A stretch of 64,000 bases of DNA from Coraliomargarita sinensis (GTDB lineage Bacteria; Verrucomicrobiota; Verrucomicrobiia; Opitutales; Coraliomargaritaceae). Positions 29,036 to 40,422 of this stretch are shown here, one piece after another. The notes beneath the pieces were generated by a model. That model saw only the letters and a program-made list of their open reading frames with translations. It was not told where the DNA came from and did no database searches. Positions within the stretch are counted from its first letter, which is position 1; each line of letters starts with the position of its first letter. The stretch is from NCBI RefSeq assembly GCF_003185655.1, contig NZ_QHJQ01000007.1, forward strand, positions 96,001 to 160,000. The letters run 5' to 3'. The position numbers and the translations under genes are program-made.

Positions 29036-30454
29036 ATGAGCGATACAGACCTCCAGAACGAAGCCATCAAAGTCGATACCGAGAAGGGTAATTTCTCCTA
29101 TCCGGAAAACTACGAGTTCGACGCCGGTGTTGGTCTGACCGAAGACACCGTTAAATACATCTCCGATGTTAAAAAGGAAGATGACTGGGTGCGCGAGTTC
29201 CGCCTCAAGGCGCTCGAGATCTTCAAGAAGAAGCCCATGCCGACAAACTGGGCGACGAAGGATCTCGAAACCATCGACTTCGACAAGATCCGCTACTACC
29301 TATCCAAGGGCCAGCAACCTTCACGCACCTGGGATGAAGTGCCGGACGACGTGAAAGAGACCTTCGAGCGCCTCGGCATCCCCGAACAGGAGCGAAAGTT
29401 CCTCGCCGGCGTGGAGGCCCAGTTTGACTCGGAGGCAGCTTATTCCCGCATGAAGGAGGATCTGGAAAAAGAAGGCGTCATCTTCGTCGGATCCAGCGAG
29501 GGCCTGCAAAAATACCCGGAAATTTTCCGTCCTTATTTCGGCAAGGTCATCCCTGCGTCCGACAACAAGTTTGCCGCACTCAACAGTGCCACTTTCTCCG
29601 GCGGCAGCTTCATCTACGTCCCCAAGGGCGTAAAGCTCAAGCAACCGCTGCAGGCTTACTTCCGCATCAACGCCGAAAACTTCGGACAGTTCGAGCGGAC
29701 ATTGATCATCGCCGACGAAGGTGCCGAGCTCACTTACATGGAAGGCTGCACCGCTCCGAAGTTTGAAACGTCCACCCTGCACAGCGCGGTGGTCGAACTG
29801 GTCGCCCTCAAGGGTGCCAAGATTCAATACATCACGGTACAGAACTGGTCCGACAACGTTTTCAACCTGGTCACCAAGCGCGGCATGGCCGACGAGGATG
29901 CCGAAGTGAAGTGGATCGATTGCAACATCGGTTCCCGCCTGACCATGAAGTATCCCGGTGTGGTCCTCAAGGGGCAGCGCGCCCGGGGCGAAGTGCTCTC
30001 GATTGCCCTGGCCAACGACGGTCAGCATCAGGATACCGGCGCCAAGATGATGCACCTCGCGGACAACACCACGAGTAACATCATCTCAAAGTCGATCTCC
30101 ATCGGCAAGGGTCAGTCCACCTACCGCGGCCAGGTGCACATGCCGAAGCACCTGAAGAATTGTAAGAACAACACCGAGTGTGACGCCCTACTGATCAACA
30201 CCAACAGCCGTACCGACACTTATCCGGCCATCACTACGCGCGGTCAGCACAACACCGTGCAGCACGAAGCCAGTGTGTCCAAGGTCAGTGCCGAACAGAT
30301 CTTCTACATGATGCAGCGCGGGCTCTCCGAAGCCGAAGCCATGAGTCTCGCGGTGAACGGATTCGTCAATGACCTGATGAAGGCCTTCCCCATGGAATAC
30401 TCCGTCGAACTGAAACGACTGATCGACATGGAAATGGAGGGCTCTGTGGGCTAA
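29036..30454 (+). CDS. sufB: Fe-S cluster assembly scaffold SufB
   Basis: 472 aa, the normal SufB length. SufB forms the SufBC2D scaffold that accepts sulfur and assembles the nascent cluster. The family core is clear: [97 protein letters not shown]. It lies 40 bp after sufC in an evident operon. Confidence 0.97.
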   Translation: MSDTDLQNEAIKVDTEKGNFSYPENYEFDAGVGLTEDTVKYISDVKKEDDWVREFRLKALEIFKKKPMPTNWATKDLETIDFDKIRYYLSKGQQPSRTWDEVPDDVKETFERLGIPEQERKFLAGVEAQFDSEAAYSRMKEDLEKEGVIFVGSSEGLQKYPEIFRPYFGKVIPASDNKFAALNSATFSGGSFIYVPKGVKLKQPLQAYFRINAENFGQFERTLIIADEGAELTYMEGCTAPKFETSTLHSAVVELVALKGAKIQYITVQNWSDNVFNLVTKRGMADEDAEVKWIDCNIGSRLTMKYPGVVLKGQRARGEVLSIALANDGQHQDTGAKMMHLADNTTSNIISKSISIGKGQSTYRGQVHMPKHLKNCKNNTECDALLINTNSRTDTYPAITTRGQHNTVQHEASVSKVSAEQIFYMMQRGLSEAEAMSLAVNGFVNDLMKAFPMEYSVELKRLIDMEMEGSVG

Positions 30455-30498
30455 TCGCCCCGAGCTGGTAAGATTGAACTCTCAACTTTGAACATCGA

Positions 30499-31806
30499 AT
30501 GACCACGACCTTGGAACAACCCGCACAGACGACTTCTCAAGAACCGGCATGGCTGGCCGAGCGCCGAGCCAGCGGCCTTGAGCAATTTAAAAACCTGCCG
30601 ATGCCGACGGCTAAAGACGAAAAATGGCGCTTCGCCAGCGTTGGTCGTCTCAGCATCGACAACTACAATCCCGCCGAGGCCCCGGGCATTGACAAGCTTA
30701 GCGTGCTGGACAAGCGCTCCAGCCTGGTTAGCGAGCGAGCCGGACGCAGCGTCTATGTCGACGACACTCAGGCTGCATTTGAAGGCATCAGTGAAGAGCT
30801 TGCCGCCAAGGGGGTGATTTATCTCCCCATTGACGAAGCGGTGGAGAAGCACCCCGGGTTGATGGAAAAGTATTTTCTCAAGGAATCGACCGAACTCGGC
30901 TCCAAAAAGTTCTTCGGCTTGCACGCCGCAAGCACCCGAGCCGGCGCGATCCTTTATGTGCCCAAGGGCGTCACGATCGAAGCACCTTTTGTCAATTACT
31001 ACTGGACCAGCGGCGATCGCAGTGCGGTTTTCCCCCACACATTGATCGTCGCCGAGGACAATGCCTACGTCTCCGTGGTCGATGTTTTCTTTTCCGAGGG
31101 CGACCAAAACGAGGCCCTGAACGTCGCCGTGGCCAACATCCACGCCGGTGCGGGCGCCAATGTCTTCCGCAAGGTCGTGCAAGATTGGAACGATAAGACA
31201 GTTTCCTTCCAGCTCGACACCACCGTGGCCGAGCGCGACGCCCAAGTGAAGAACGTGGCCGTTAACATCGGTGCCGAACGCGCACGCTACGAAGCGCAGA
31301 CCCGCATCGAGGGGCCCGGTGCCGACGTGAAGATGTACTCACTCACTGTGGCCGAGGAGAATCAGGAATTCGACCAGCGCACCTACCAGATCCACAACGC
31401 GCCCAACGCCGTTTCCGACCTGCTATACAAGAACGCACTGCTCGACTCCAGCCGCACCATCTTCTCCGGACTAATCAAAGTCGCTGAAGGGGCCCAGCAA
31501 ACGGACGCCTATCAGACCAATCGAAATCTGCTCCTCGACCCGTCTGCGGATGCCAACAGCATGCCCGGCCTGGAGATTCTGGCCAACGATGTGAAATGCT
31601 CGCACGGCGCTACCAGCGGTAACGTCGATGAGGAAGAACTCTTTTACATGATGAGCCGCGGGATTCCCAAGCGAGCCGCCATGCAGCTGATGGTCTTCGG
31701 CTTTTTTGAAGAAGTCATCGAGAAGGTCGCCAGCGACGAGCTCGCGGAGAACCTCCGTGCCTTAATACACAAGAAATTCGACGCGAAACTTTCTCAACCA
31801 ACTTAA
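30499..31806 (+). CDS. sufD: Fe-S cluster assembly protein SufD
   Basis: 435 aa, paralogue of SufB. Beta-helix core ([28 protein letters not shown]) and the conserved end [44 protein letters not shown]. It heterodimerises with SufB and stabilises the scaffold. Start ATG 30499 is preceded by AACTCTCAACTTTGAACATCGA, a leader-repeat unit and not a ribosome-binding site. Cotranscribed with sufB (44 bp apart). Confidence 0.96.
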   Translation: MTTTLEQPAQTTSQEPAWLAERRASGLEQFKNLPMPTAKDEKWRFASVGRLSIDNYNPAEAPGIDKLSVLDKRSSLVSERAGRSVYVDDTQAAFEGISEELAAKGVIYLPIDEAVEKHPGLMEKYFLKESTELGSKKFFGLHAASTRAGAILYVPKGVTIEAPFVNYYWTSGDRSAVFPHTLIVAEDNAYVSVVDVFFSEGDQNEALNVAVANIHAGAGANVFRKVVQDWNDKTVSFQLDTTVAERDAQVKNVAVNIGAERARYEAQTRIEGPGADVKMYSLTVAEENQEFDQRTYQIHNAPNAVSDLLYKNALLDSSRTIFSGLIKVAEGAQQTDAYQTNRNLLLDPSADANSMPGLEILANDVKCSHGATSGNVDEEELFYMMSRGIPKRAAMQLMVFGFFEEVIEKVASDELAENLRALIHKKFDAKLSQPT

Positions 31807-31915
31807 TTTTACTCCTATTCTTAATCCCACTCTCCAGATTACTTCTACCAAGGTATGATGAAGAAAAAGATTAAGAGTTGAGGACTTTTACTCTCACCTT
31901 CACTTTCACTCCACA

Positions 31916-32461
31916 ATGGACGAACAACGCACACTCACCAGGGAAGTTGAAGTCACCCTTATCCCGCAGGGCACTCCGATGACTCTGCCGGAAGGCGAAC
32001 AGGTCACCATCACCCATCGACTGGGCGGTAACTTTACCATCATGACCAGCAACGGCATGTTCCGCGTCAGCGGGGCCAATGCTGACGCCCTGGGCGAGGA
32101 AGTGACCGAAACCGCCAAAGCGGCTGATGCGGCGGGAGCCAACGGACCTGTGGAAATCGATCAGCTCTGGGAAGCGCTCAAAAAGGTTTTCGACCCGGAA
32201 ATTCCGGTCAACATCGTCGACCTCGGCTTGGTGTACTCGCTGGAGACCAGCGAGCGGCTTGAGGGCGGGCACAAAGTGGACATGCAGATGACGCTGACCG
32301 CACCCGGCTGCGGCATGGGCCCGGTGATCGCAGAGGACGCCAAGACCCACCTCGAGGGCGTGCCCGGCGTCGCTGAAGCACAGGTCGATATCGTTTGGGA
32401 CCCGCCCTGGAACCAAGACATGATTACCGAGGAAGGTAAAATGGTCCTGGGGCTGGTTTAA
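31916..32461 (+). CDS. sufT: Long-form SufT Fe-S assembly protein (MIP18/DUF59 domain)
   Basis: 181 aa. The N-terminal about 75 residues are the extra part of the long SufT family; the C-terminal domain (about 82-170) is DUF59/MIP18: [40 protein letters not shown] and [19 protein letters not shown]. The conserved Cys is in PGCGMGP. SufT helps mature certain Fe-S proteins. It ends the suf operon. No cysteine desulfurase (sufS) or sulfur transfer protein (sufE/sufU) gene is in the window, so sulfur supply is encoded elsewhere. Confidence 0.92.
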   Translation: MDEQRTLTREVEVTLIPQGTPMTLPEGEQVTITHRLGGNFTIMTSNGMFRVSGANADALGEEVTETAKAADAAGANGPVEIDQLWEALKKVFDPEIPVNIVDLGLVYSLETSERLEGGHKVDMQMTLTAPGCGMGPVIAEDAKTHLEGVPGVAEAQVDIVWDPPWNQDMITEEGKMVLGLV

Positions 32462-32472
32462 GCTGTCGGACC

Positions 32473-32589
32473 GGTAGGGCGCGATCCGCCGCGGTGCGCC
32501 GTCCTGCAAGGGCCAGCGCTGGCCCGCATGTAACGTCATGGGCAAGCGCCCCAAAAGCCGAACGGCCGGCTTGGCAAACAGGCCCTACC
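32473..32589. repeat. 117-bp element with terminal inverted repeats (GGTAGGGC ... GCCCTACC)
   Basis: Eight-bp perfect terminal inverted repeats bound a GC-rich interior that contains a further palindrome (GGGCCAGCGCTGGCCC) and GGCCGG-type hairpins. It looks like a REP/MITE-type intergenic element inserted after sufT; no second copy was found here. The rest of 32462-32852 holds no gene. Confidence 0.5.
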
Positions 32590-32852
32590 CTTGAGTGGCG
32601 AACCGAGAGGTCGTTCAAGGCTGTGATGGTTCCGCCTGACCCAAGTGAACCACAAGCACTGGGGACGCTCCACGCGACAAATTAACTCCAGCCACAACGA
32701 CGCTCAGTCGGGGATGAATCATCCCGACGACAAGAATCATACGCCAACACAATTGTAAAAATAACGTATATTTAATTTGGTAACTTGAATAAAGCGTTAG
32801 CTTTTTCTAGGACGGTATCCTCACTGAATTGAAACCATAGACTACAAATATC

Positions 32853-33491
32853 ATGAAGATTCCGATTACAGTTACGCTACCCCTCCTCGCTTTGACACAT
32901 CTCTCCCAGTCACAGGCCGTTTTTATCTTTCATGACGGCAACGACAGCCTGGGGAATACCGGTGCAGCATTCACCGGATCAGAGGGACAAACTCAAACGA
33001 CGGTCGATGGAATGACACTGACCTCAGAGGCTTTCATCGACGGTGTCAGCACCGGGACAGACCTCTACGGGACAAACAGTGGAAGCTTTGGCGTCGACAA
33101 CCCCGATACCAACTCAAGCGGCAACGACGACAACGACCGGATCGACAATCTCGGCGGCCTGGAAAGTATGGTGTTCAGCTTCAACAGTGCGGGCACCTTC
33201 CAGTCGATCGACCTGCGTTTCGTCGAGGAAACTGCCAACGAGGCCCAGTTGATCTTCGACGGAGGCAGCAGCTACGAGCTTAACTCTACCACCGCACTGA
33301 GCGGCGAGGATGACTTTGCCATCAACGAAAGCTTCAGCGCCGGCCAATTGATCACCCTGCAACTGTCCGGTTCGGCTGCGGCGGGAGAGAACTTCAGCCT
33401 GGAAAGCGTAACCGTGGTCCCTGAGCCCGCAACATTCGCGCTGGCAACAGGGACCCTGATGATCTCACTCGTCCTGCTCAAACGCCGCTAG
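32853..33491 (+). CDS. PEP-CTERM sorting-domain secreted protein
   Basis: 212 aa. Signal peptide (PITVTLPLLALTHLSQSQA), acidic Ser/Asn/Asp-rich beta-sandwich-like middle, and a C-terminal sorting tail: VPEPATFALATGTL then a hydrophobic helix and KRR. This tail is processed by exosortase in Verrucomicrobiota and sends the protein to the surface or matrix. No exosortase gene is in the window. Function of the mature part is unknown. Confidence 0.85.
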   Translation: MKIPITVTLPLLALTHLSQSQAVFIFHDGNDSLGNTGAAFTGSEGQTQTTVDGMTLTSEAFIDGVSTGTDLYGTNSGSFGVDNPDTNSSGNDDNDRIDNLGGLESMVFSFNSAGTFQSIDLRFVEETANEAQLIFDGGSSYELNSTTALSGEDDFAINESFSAGQLITLQLSGSAAAGENFSLESVTVVPEPATFALATGTLMISLVLLKRR

Positions 33492-33518
33492 GCGCCCGCG
33501 GCAGTAGACCAGCCTGCC

Positions 33519-34670
33519 CTATTGAGCTGGGGGAGGTGTCTCAGGTGCGATCACTTCGGCCGGCACCTCCGCCTCATCGGGGAGGCTCTCCACCACCGGT
33601 TTGATAAACATGGGCAGGAAGAGCGCCAGGGTCACGGCGATAGCGGAACCAAAGAAGGCCTTGCCGGCATCCCGGAAGATGAGGTTGGAGACCTTCTTTT
33701 TGGTGCGAAGCTTAAGACGTACCAGGATACCGACTTCACGACCCGCCAGAAGGCCCAGGAAGACCCAGGTCGTACTCATCGGCATCTTTTCCGGCCAGGG
33801 TACCTCCATACCGAAAGCGGAGAACAACTTCGGAATGTAATCGACCTTAAAAAAGAGCAGAACGAGGCCGTAAAACATATCGATAAAGGTCGCCGAACGC
33901 ACATCGAGCGTGTTCGTCTTTGTGGTCACAACCTTCTGGATCTTACCGCCCTTTTCTTTAAAGAGGTACCCCTGCAGCAGCACCATGCCCGCCAGAGAGA
34001 GGGCAAGGCCCCACCAGCTCAGCGAACGGGGCAAATAAACGAAAATGTTTGCGAGGTCCTGCACCAGCCACATCGACCAGAGAAACCCGGTCGACCCCCA
34101 CTGGAAGACCATCCAGATCGGGTGCAGTTCATTGTGCGGCTTCTTCCCATCTTTTTCTTCGGCTACCTTCCGTTCCATCAGATAAACCACCAGGGCGTAA
34201 ATCGCGAAGCCGACAATAAAGGCGATCGCATACCCGACGAGGGACTTGCGCATCATGGAATTGAAAAGGTCGACGGCTGCGTCCGGGGTCTTGCCCTGTT
34301 GCGCAGCCACCAGGCCTTTGAAAGCGGTCAGCACCAATAGGGACGTACTGACCGGAATTCCCATACGTGTGAGAATAACCAAACAGAGCGGCGGGATGAC
34401 AAAGAGCCAGGTAATGACGCCACCAAACGCATCCGGGTGGGGGATATTCTTGCCCGACGCGGCCAGTCGGCCGAAAGCAGGATCACCACCGTTGGCCAGC
34501 CAGCCCCAGGTGACGGTCACGACCATGATTCCTGAAATCCAAATCCAAAGCGACCACCACGGGCGCTTGGCATTGGAGGCCAGAAAAGTCCCCAGTGTTT
34601 GAATCGAATCGTTCGCGACGATCGCATAAGCGGCCAGCGCGAAGCCCAAAATCATAAATAGTTCTGACAT
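33519..34670 (-). CDS. Polytopic inner-membrane protein, possibly a PiT-type phosphate permease relative
   Basis: 383 aa from ATG 34670 (MSELFMILGFALAAYA); the longer reading frame up to 34817 has no plausible start region. Eight to nine hydrophobic helices and a Pro-rich cytoplasmic tail (APETPPPAQ). VANDSIQTLGTFLAS near residue 15-30 and GIPVSTSLLVL resemble the two repeated signatures of PiT permeases (GANDVANAFG and PVSTTHxL), but the match is weak. Its divergent neighbour region carries the Pho-box array at 34848-34891, consistent with a phosphate role. I am not sure of the family. Confidence 0.5.
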   Translation of the reverse strand: MSELFMILGFALAAYAIVANDSIQTLGTFLASNAKRPWWSLWIWISGIMVVTVTWGWLANGGDPAFGRLAASGKNIPHPDAFGGVITWLFVIPPLCLVILTRMGIPVSTSLLVLTAFKGLVAAQQGKTPDAAVDLFNSMMRKSLVGYAIAFIVGFAIYALVVYLMERKVAEEKDGKKPHNELHPIWMVFQWGSTGFLWSMWLVQDLANIFVYLPRSLSWWGLALSLAGMVLLQGYLFKEKGGKIQKVVTTKTNTLDVRSATFIDMFYGLVLLFFKVDYIPKLFSAFGMEVPWPEKMPMSTTWVFLGLLAGREVGILVRLKLRTKKKVSNLIFRDAGKAFFGSAIAVTLALFLPMFIKPVVESLPDEAEVPAEVIAPETPPPAQ

Positions 34671-34847
34671 AAGATAAGCAGTCGAGGATGAGGGCACAAA
34701 AGTCACAGAAAAACGAGTAGATTTTGCTGCGATCCTGCCGGGGTCAGCTTTCCGTGCTCTGGCCTGCAACCACACCCACGCCCAGTGGGCCGGGTGCCAA
34801 GGCCTTGTCACAATCATATTCCACCGGCTCGCATCTGGCTAAAAGGG

Positions 34848-34891
34848 CTGTCACACGACTGTAACATTTTGGTAACCAAACCTTAACGAAA
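34848..34891 (+). promoter_or_regulatory. Four-unit 11-bp Pho-box-like array before the TonB operon
   Basis: Direct repeats CTGTCACACGA, CTGTAACATTT, TGGTAACCAAA and CCTTAACGAAA start at 34848, 34859, 34870 and 34881, exactly 11 bases apart. The first two reproduce the E. coli Pho box (CTGTCAT, four bases, CTGTMAY). The array ends 55 bases before the DUF3450 start codon. Confidence 0.75.
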
Positions 34892-34946
34892 GCGTACTTT
34901 CATTTAAAAACCCTTTCTGCTAACTAAGCCGCTTCCTTAATTTCCT

Positions 34947-35705
34947 ATGAAACATAAGATCCTTCAAGCACTCACAGTCACCGTCTTCGCAGCTACGGTG
35001 CTCACCGCCCAAGCCGAAGTCGAGACGACCAAGGAGACTCTTCAAGAGTGGGTCGAAACCCGACAGATCATCTCGAAAGAGAAAGCCGACTGGAAAGTGG
35101 AGCAATCCATCCTCTCCGACACGGTCGCACTTCTCGAGAATGAACACGAGCGTCTCAAGGCCGAATTGGAGGAATTGGAAGCCTCTGCCACCGCGGCGGA
35201 CGAAGACCGTGCAAAACTCAGCACTGAGAAAGAAGCGCTGACTGCGGCCTCCTCTGTCGTCGAAGCCAATATCGGCGGACTGGAGAAGCAAATGAAAACC
35301 GTCATCAAAACACTGCCCCAGCCGCTGGTCGAAAAGATCAAGCCACTGATCCGCCGCTTACCGGAAGACCCGAACGACACATCTCTTTCTCTGGGCGAAC
35401 GCGTTCAAAACATCGTGGGTATCCTCAGTCAGGCGGACAAATTCAATACCACCATCACTCAAACCAGCGAATCGCGTGAGATTAGCGAAGGAAAGACCGT
35501 CGAGGTGCGCACGCTATACTGGGGATTGGCCACAGCTTACTACGTCGACTCCTCTGGCGAATATGCTGGCATGGGCTACCCGACAGCCAACGGCTGGGAA
35601 TGGCCCCGCATCGATGAGGCCGGCGAGTCCATCAAACGCCTGATTGATGTCTATGAAGGCTCAGAAGAAATCCAGTTTATTCCGGTCCCGGCCCGCATCA
35701 AGTAA
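34947..35705 (+). CDS. DUF3450 periplasmic protein of a TonB/ExbB system
   Basis: 252 aa. Signal peptide ([15 protein letters not shown]), then a long coiled coil (about 25-110, rich in Glu/Lys/Leu heptads), and the DUF3450 C-terminal part: [61 protein letters not shown]3450 genes lead the TtpC-ExbB-ExbD-TonB-TPR type operons of Vibrio and Shewanella. It starts this operon; its start lies behind the four-unit Pho-type array. Confidence 0.88.
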   Translation: MKHKILQALTVTVFAATVLTAQAEVETTKETLQEWVETRQIISKEKADWKVEQSILSDTVALLENEHERLKAELEELEASATAADEDRAKLSTEKEALTAASSVVEANIGGLEKQMKTVIKTLPQPLVEKIKPLIRRLPEDPNDTSLSLGERVQNIVGILSQADKFNTTITQTSESREISEGKTVEVRTLYWGLATAYYVDSSGEYAGMGYPTANGWEWPRIDEAGESIKRLIDVYEGSEEIQFIPVPARIK

Positions 35706-35726
35706 CCGCACATTTCAAGAACCAAC

Positions 35727-37145
35727 ATGCACGCTTCATTGAAAACCATTCTCGCAGCTACCTTAGCTGCTCTCGCGCTCCCCTTCTCCGGCGTTCAGGC
35801 ACAGAGCTTCCAATCGGCTACCGCTGAAGCCAGTAAAGATCTGCAAATCGCACTGAAAGAACTGAACGAAGTCCGAAGCGACATCGCCAAAGAGAAAATC
35901 CCGCTGATTCAGGAAGTCTCCTCACTGGAAGATCAGGTTCGCCAAAAGACCGCCGAGCTCGACCGTCTTCGCCGGCTGCGGGACAACCGTGACCTGGGCC
36001 TGAATCGACTCCGCGAACAAGTCGAAGCAATCAAGGCGCAAAATGAATACGCCGCCGGGTTGCTTGATGAGTTCGTTCGCTCTTTTGAAACACGAATCGA
36101 CTACAGTGAAGTCCAGCTGTATTCCGATGCCGCGGAAGAAGCCCGCCTCGCACTTGACGATGCCGACATGTCTGAGGCCGACCGCTTCAATAAACAGATC
36201 GATGTGATCGGTGTGGCTCTGGACCGCCTCGAGCAACTTGCCGGCGGCTACACTTTCGCAGGCAAGGCCCTCGCTCCGAACGGTGAGATTGAAGAAGGCA
36301 CCTTTGCTGCCTTTGGTCCAACGGTATTCTTTTCCTCCTCTCAATCAGAGCTGGCAGGCATTACTTTCAACAAGCTGAACGCGGCCGAGGCTGCGATCGC
36401 AGTCCCGGGCGAACAATATAGCGCGGGTATTCGCAGTTTCGTCGAAACAAGCGAAGGACAGATCCCTGCCGATCCGACACTGGGCAAGGCTCTGAAAATC
36501 GAGGAAGGGAGCGACACGGTACTGGAGCACCTCGCGAAGGGCGGCAGCGTCGGCACGGTCATCATCGGACTGGGCTTCATCTGCCTGCTACTTGGCGCCT
36601 TCAAGGCATTTGAAGTCACGTCATTCCGCACCCCGGCTCCGGAAGATGTGCAGAATGTGATCACCAAGATCGAGTCCGGCGATGTGGCCAACGCCCGCAC
36701 AGCCGCATCTTCCATCCCCGGGGCCGGTGGTGCGCTGCTGGTCAAGGGTGTAGAACACGCCGACGAAAAGCGCGGCACCCTCGAGGAGATTCTCTACGAA
36801 AAAATTCTGGTAGCCCGGCCAAAACTCGAACGCTTCCTGCCCTTCATCGCCCTGACCGCAGCCGCCGCGCCCCTGCTTGGACTGCTCGGCACCGTCACCG
36901 GGATGATCAAAACCTTCAACCTGATTACCATCTTCGGCACCGGTGATGCCAAAAGCCTATCCTCCGGTATCTCCGAAGCGCTCGTCACCACCGAACTCGG
37001 CCTGATCGTGGCGATCCCCGCACTGATCATCCACGGCCTGCTCTCACGCATGGCTCGTCAAAAGATTGGCGATATGGAGCAAACCGCCGTCGGGTTTATT
37101 AACGGCGTGATCGGTGCCCGGGCCAAGAATACAAAAACTCAATAA
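35727..37145 (+). CDS. TtpC-like extended MotA/TolQ/ExbB proton-channel protein
   Basis: 472 aa, twice the length of ExbB. Signal peptide ([13 protein letters not shown]), periplasmic coiled coil (about 25-120), then a membrane segment ([21 protein letters not shown], about 272-292), and a MotA/TolQ/ExbB domain ([23 protein letters not shown], about 370-392; [28 protein letters not shown]). This matches TtpC, which is needed for Vibrio TonB2-type systems. It powers the TonB complex with the membrane potential. Follows DUF3450 by 21 bases. Confidence 0.88.
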   Translation: MHASLKTILAATLAALALPFSGVQAQSFQSATAEASKDLQIALKELNEVRSDIAKEKIPLIQEVSSLEDQVRQKTAELDRLRRLRDNRDLGLNRLREQVEAIKAQNEYAAGLLDEFVRSFETRIDYSEVQLYSDAAEEARLALDDADMSEADRFNKQIDVIGVALDRLEQLAGGYTFAGKALAPNGEIEEGTFAAFGPTVFFSSSQSELAGITFNKLNAAEAAIAVPGEQYSAGIRSFVETSEGQIPADPTLGKALKIEEGSDTVLEHLAKGGSVGTVIIGLGFICLLLGAFKAFEVTSFRTPAPEDVQNVITKIESGDVANARTAASSIPGAGGALLVKGVEHADEKRGTLEEILYEKILVARPKLERFLPFIALTAAAAPLLGLLGTVTGMIKTFNLITIFGTGDAKSLSSGISEALVTTELGLIVAIPALIIHGLLSRMARQKIGDMEQTAVGFINGVIGARAKNTKTQ

Positions 37146-37164
37146 GCGCTTCGGCTGACTTCTT

Positions 37165-37749
<585 letters not shown>

Positions 37750-37794
37750 GCCATACTTTTCAACCTTCCCACCTTTCAACCTTTCACCTTCCAC

Positions 37795-38193
37795 ATGCGC
37801 CGCAACTTAGCTTCAGACGAACGCGATGATGTCGAGATCAACCTCTCGCCCATGATCGACATGGTCTTTATCCTCCTGATTTTCTTCATTGTGACCACCG
37901 TCTTCGTGGAGGAGACCGGTGTCGAGGTGAACAAACCCGAGGCTGCTGCCGCCATCCAACTGGAAAAGAACAGCATCCTGATCGCCGTCACCAGCGACAA
38001 TAAAGTGATCTACGGCGGGCGTGACATCGGCATCAGCGGGGTCTCCCCGATCGTCAAGCGCCTTACTCTTCAGGAAGATATTCCCGTCATCATCCAAGCC
38101 GATGAGGGTGCCAGTCACGGCGTCTTCGCCCGCGTCTACGGCGAAGCCAAACTGGCCGGAGCCAAATCGATCAATTTCTCAACGAAGCGTTAA
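37795..38193 (+). CDS. exbD: Biopolymer transport protein ExbD
   Basis: 132 aa, normal size. N-terminal cytoplasmic stub, one membrane helix with the essential Asp22 in [16 protein letters not shown], then a periplasmic domain ([18 protein letters not shown]). The spacer before it (37754-37794) is a pyrimidine-rich tandem (TTTCAACCTTTCACC) in place of a Shine-Dalgarno. Confidence 0.93.
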   Translation: MRRNLASDERDDVEINLSPMIDMVFILLIFFIVTTVFVEETGVEVNKPEAAAAIQLEKNSILIAVTSDNKVIYGGRDIGISGVSPIVKRLTLQEDIPVIIQADEGASHGVFARVYGEAKLAGAKSINFSTKR

Positions 38194-38236
38194 GCCACTT
38201 TTGCACCTTTCACTTTCCCACTTTCTCACCTAACGG

Positions 38237-38878
38237 ATGGCCAAGATTTACAACCCACCGAAACACCGAGCAGGAATGCGTGCGACAGGCACCCTGATCG
38301 GTATCGGTGTGAGCGCCCTGCTCTTTCTGGCGATTCCACTCACCCAGATTTTCACCGAGTACCAGAAAGCGCCCGAGGAAATCGAAGCGCTGGAAATCGC
38401 AACACCCCCGCCACCGCCACCTCCGGACGAGCCTCCTCCCCCGCCTGAACCGGAGAAGGAGGAGCCGCCGCCCGAGCTCGAAACACCCCCGCCACCCATT
38501 TCGCTGGAACAACTCGACATGGCGCTCAACCCCGGAACCGGCGGTGCGCTTGCAGGCGACTTCGCCCTCCCGAGTTTTGACGTCAGCGGCCAGGATCTCG
38601 GTGGTGTCGAAATCTTTGATATCATGGACGCGGATAAGAAGCCCGTCCCGACCAAACAGGTCGAGCCGAGAACCCGCGGTCAAAAGGGCAGTGTCGTGCT
38701 GCGCTTCACCGTCGACCAATACGGCAAGGTTCAAAACATCCGCGTCCACCAATCCAGCAACCCGAAGCTCAACCAGGCCTGTATCGATGCCGTGCGCCGC
38801 TGGGAATTCACCCCCGGCGAAAAAGACGGTCGCACGATCATTACCAACAACGTTCAGCTCCCCATCAATTTCAATTAA
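38237..38878 (+). CDS. tonB: TonB energy-transducing protein
   Basis: 213 aa. Membrane anchor (about 17-37), Pro/Glu-rich periplasmic rod (55-90: [24 protein letters not shown]), and a TonB C-terminal domain (about 128-213: [41 protein letters not shown]). It carries energy from ExbB/ExbD to outer-membrane receptors, likely the receptor at 45448-48972. Confidence 0.95.
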   Translation: MAKIYNPPKHRAGMRATGTLIGIGVSALLFLAIPLTQIFTEYQKAPEEIEALEIATPPPPPPPDEPPPPPEPEKEEPPPELETPPPPISLEQLDMALNPGTGGALAGDFALPSFDVSGQDLGGVEIFDIMDADKKPVPTKQVEPRTRGQKGSVVLRFTVDQYGKVQNIRVHQSSNPKLNQACIDAVRRWEFTPGEKDGRTIITNNVQLPINFN

Positions 38879-38884
38879 CTTACC

Positions 38885-40252
38885 ATGAGAACATCACGCA
38901 CCTTCCTCATCCTGATCGCTTGCCTGGCCTCGTCACTTAGCGCCCAGAGCAATAAGACGCAGAGCATCGCCGGCCAACTCTGGAACGATGAGTCCTTCGT
39001 CAAGGAGTTCCTCGGCAGTTATGGCTTCCTTGCCGGCTACGAACCGCAAATCTCCGACGAGGAAAAGGAGGCCCTGCGCAGCCTGATCGACTTGATTAAA
39101 GTCAGCCCCTCGGCCGCCATCAAGCAGCTGGAGCCCCAGATTACCGCTGAGAGCAGTGCCGCTTTCGACTTCATCCTGGCCAATCTTTACTTTCAGGAGG
39201 GCAACCTGCCCAAAGCCGAGCAATACTATAAAAGTGCGGTGACAAAGCACCCTGACTTCCGTCGCGCCTATAAGAACCTTGGACTCGTACAGGTTCAGAA
39301 AGGGGATCACAGCAAATCAATAGAAACCATTACCAAGGCAATGGAGCTCGGCGAAGTCGACGGCCGCGCCTACGGCTTGCTCGGTTACGGCTACCTCACC
39401 AATGAGCGCTACTACCCGGCCGAAGCGGCCTATCGTCAGGCCATCCTCCTACAACCCGAGAACAAAGACTGGAAGGTCGGCCTCGCCCAGTGCCTGCTCC
39501 AAACCGAACAATACGCCGACGCCATCGCACTGTTCGACACCCTGATTAAAGACCAACCGGACAACGCGGATTACTGGCTCCTGCAAAGCAACGCCTACAT
39601 CGGAAAAGGGGACTCACTCGCCGCCGCCAAAAATATCGAAATCGTCCGCCGCATGGGCGCGGCTGATCTATCCACCCTTACCCTGCTCGGCGACATCTAC
39701 ATGAACAAGGAAGCGGCCGAACTGGCCCTCGACGCCTATCTGGCTGCCGCCGATAAGGCCACGGCCAAGGACAGCAGGGCCCTCATTCGTGCTGCGGAGC
39801 TTCTCACCCGCACCGCCCATTACGAGCAGGCCACTGCGATGATCCAGAAGTGCCGATCCGCTTTGGCCGAAGGACTCAAGGATGCGGAGGACCTCACCCT
39901 CCTCACTTTGGAGGCCAAGATTGCCCGCGCCACCGACCAGGACGACCAGGCGGCCGAACTGCTCGTACAAATCATCGAGCGCGATGCGCTCAACGGCGAA
40001 GCCATCATCGAACTGGCCAATTACTACGCCGACCAGGACGACATGTCGAAAGCGATCAACCGCTTCCAACAAGCCGAGAAGATCGAGAAATACGAGCGGC
40101 AGGCGCTTGTCGCCCACGCCCAGGCCCGCGTTCGCAAGGGGGATTATAAGGAAGCTCTTCCTCTTCTCCGACGGGCGCTGCAACTCAAGCAAGACCGCAA
40201 CCTTGCCGATTACACCGACCGTGTCGAACGAGCAGCAAGAGCCCAGGGTTAG
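38885..40252 (+). CDS. TPR-repeat protein of the TonB operon
   Basis: 455 aa with signal peptide ([16 protein letters not shown]), then about nine tetratricopeptide repeats (e.g. [108 protein letters not shown]). A periplasmic TPR protein closes the Vibrio/Shewanella-type operon as well. Starts six bases after tonB and is followed by a terminator, so it ends the operon. Confidence 0.9.
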   Translation: MRTSRTFLILIACLASSLSAQSNKTQSIAGQLWNDESFVKEFLGSYGFLAGYEPQISDEEKEALRSLIDLIKVSPSAAIKQLEPQITAESSAAFDFILANLYFQEGNLPKAEQYYKSAVTKHPDFRRAYKNLGLVQVQKGDHSKSIETITKAMELGEVDGRAYGLLGYGYLTNERYYPAEAAYRQAILLQPENKDWKVGLAQCLLQTEQYADAIALFDTLIKDQPDNADYWLLQSNAYIGKGDSLAAAKNIEIVRRMGAADLSTLTLLGDIYMNKEAAELALDAYLAAADKATAKDSRALIRAAELLTRTAHYEQATAMIQKCRSALAEGLKDAEDLTLLTLEAKIARATDQDDQAAELLVQIIERDALNGEAIIELANYYADQDDMSKAINRFQQAEKIEKYERQALVAHAQARVRKGDYKEALPLLRRALQLKQDRNLADYTDRVERAARAQG

Positions 40253-40278
40253 CGATTCTTCCCTAAATCTTTCGAGGC

Positions 40279-40308
40279 AAAGACCGGCAGACGCCGGTCT
40301 TTTTCTTT
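40279..40308 (+). terminator. Rho-independent terminator of the TonB operon
   Basis: Perfect 10-bp stem AAAGACCGGC / GCCGGTCTTT with loop AGAC, followed by TTCTTT. It lies 26 bases after the TPR gene. Confidence 0.85.
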
Positions 40309-40349
40309 GCTGTCACCAAGGCGCCACAAATCCGACTTTATCCTGTAAC

Positions 40350-40367
40350 CTGTGACCAAAGCTTAAC
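40350..40367 (+). promoter_or_regulatory. Weak Pho-box-like pair
   Basis: CTGTGACCAAAGCTTAAC: two heptamers at 11-bp spacing, the second degenerate. It lies 55 bases before the next start codon, the same distance as in the TonB operon array. Confidence 0.45.
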
Positions 40368-40422
40368 CATCGTCACAGAGCTGTTCAGTGACATTTGACC
40401 GGGTTAGGGCGTATACTGAGGC

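Noticed and set aside
34670..34817. Upstream extension of the PiT-like gene
   Set aside because: The extra 49 residues are Arg/Trp/Ala-rich without structure, and the later ATG begins the first membrane helix.
40343..40356. CTGTAACCTGTGAC as a Pho box
   Set aside because: Spacing between heptamers is 7, not 11; only the overlapping 40350-40367 pair keeps the register.
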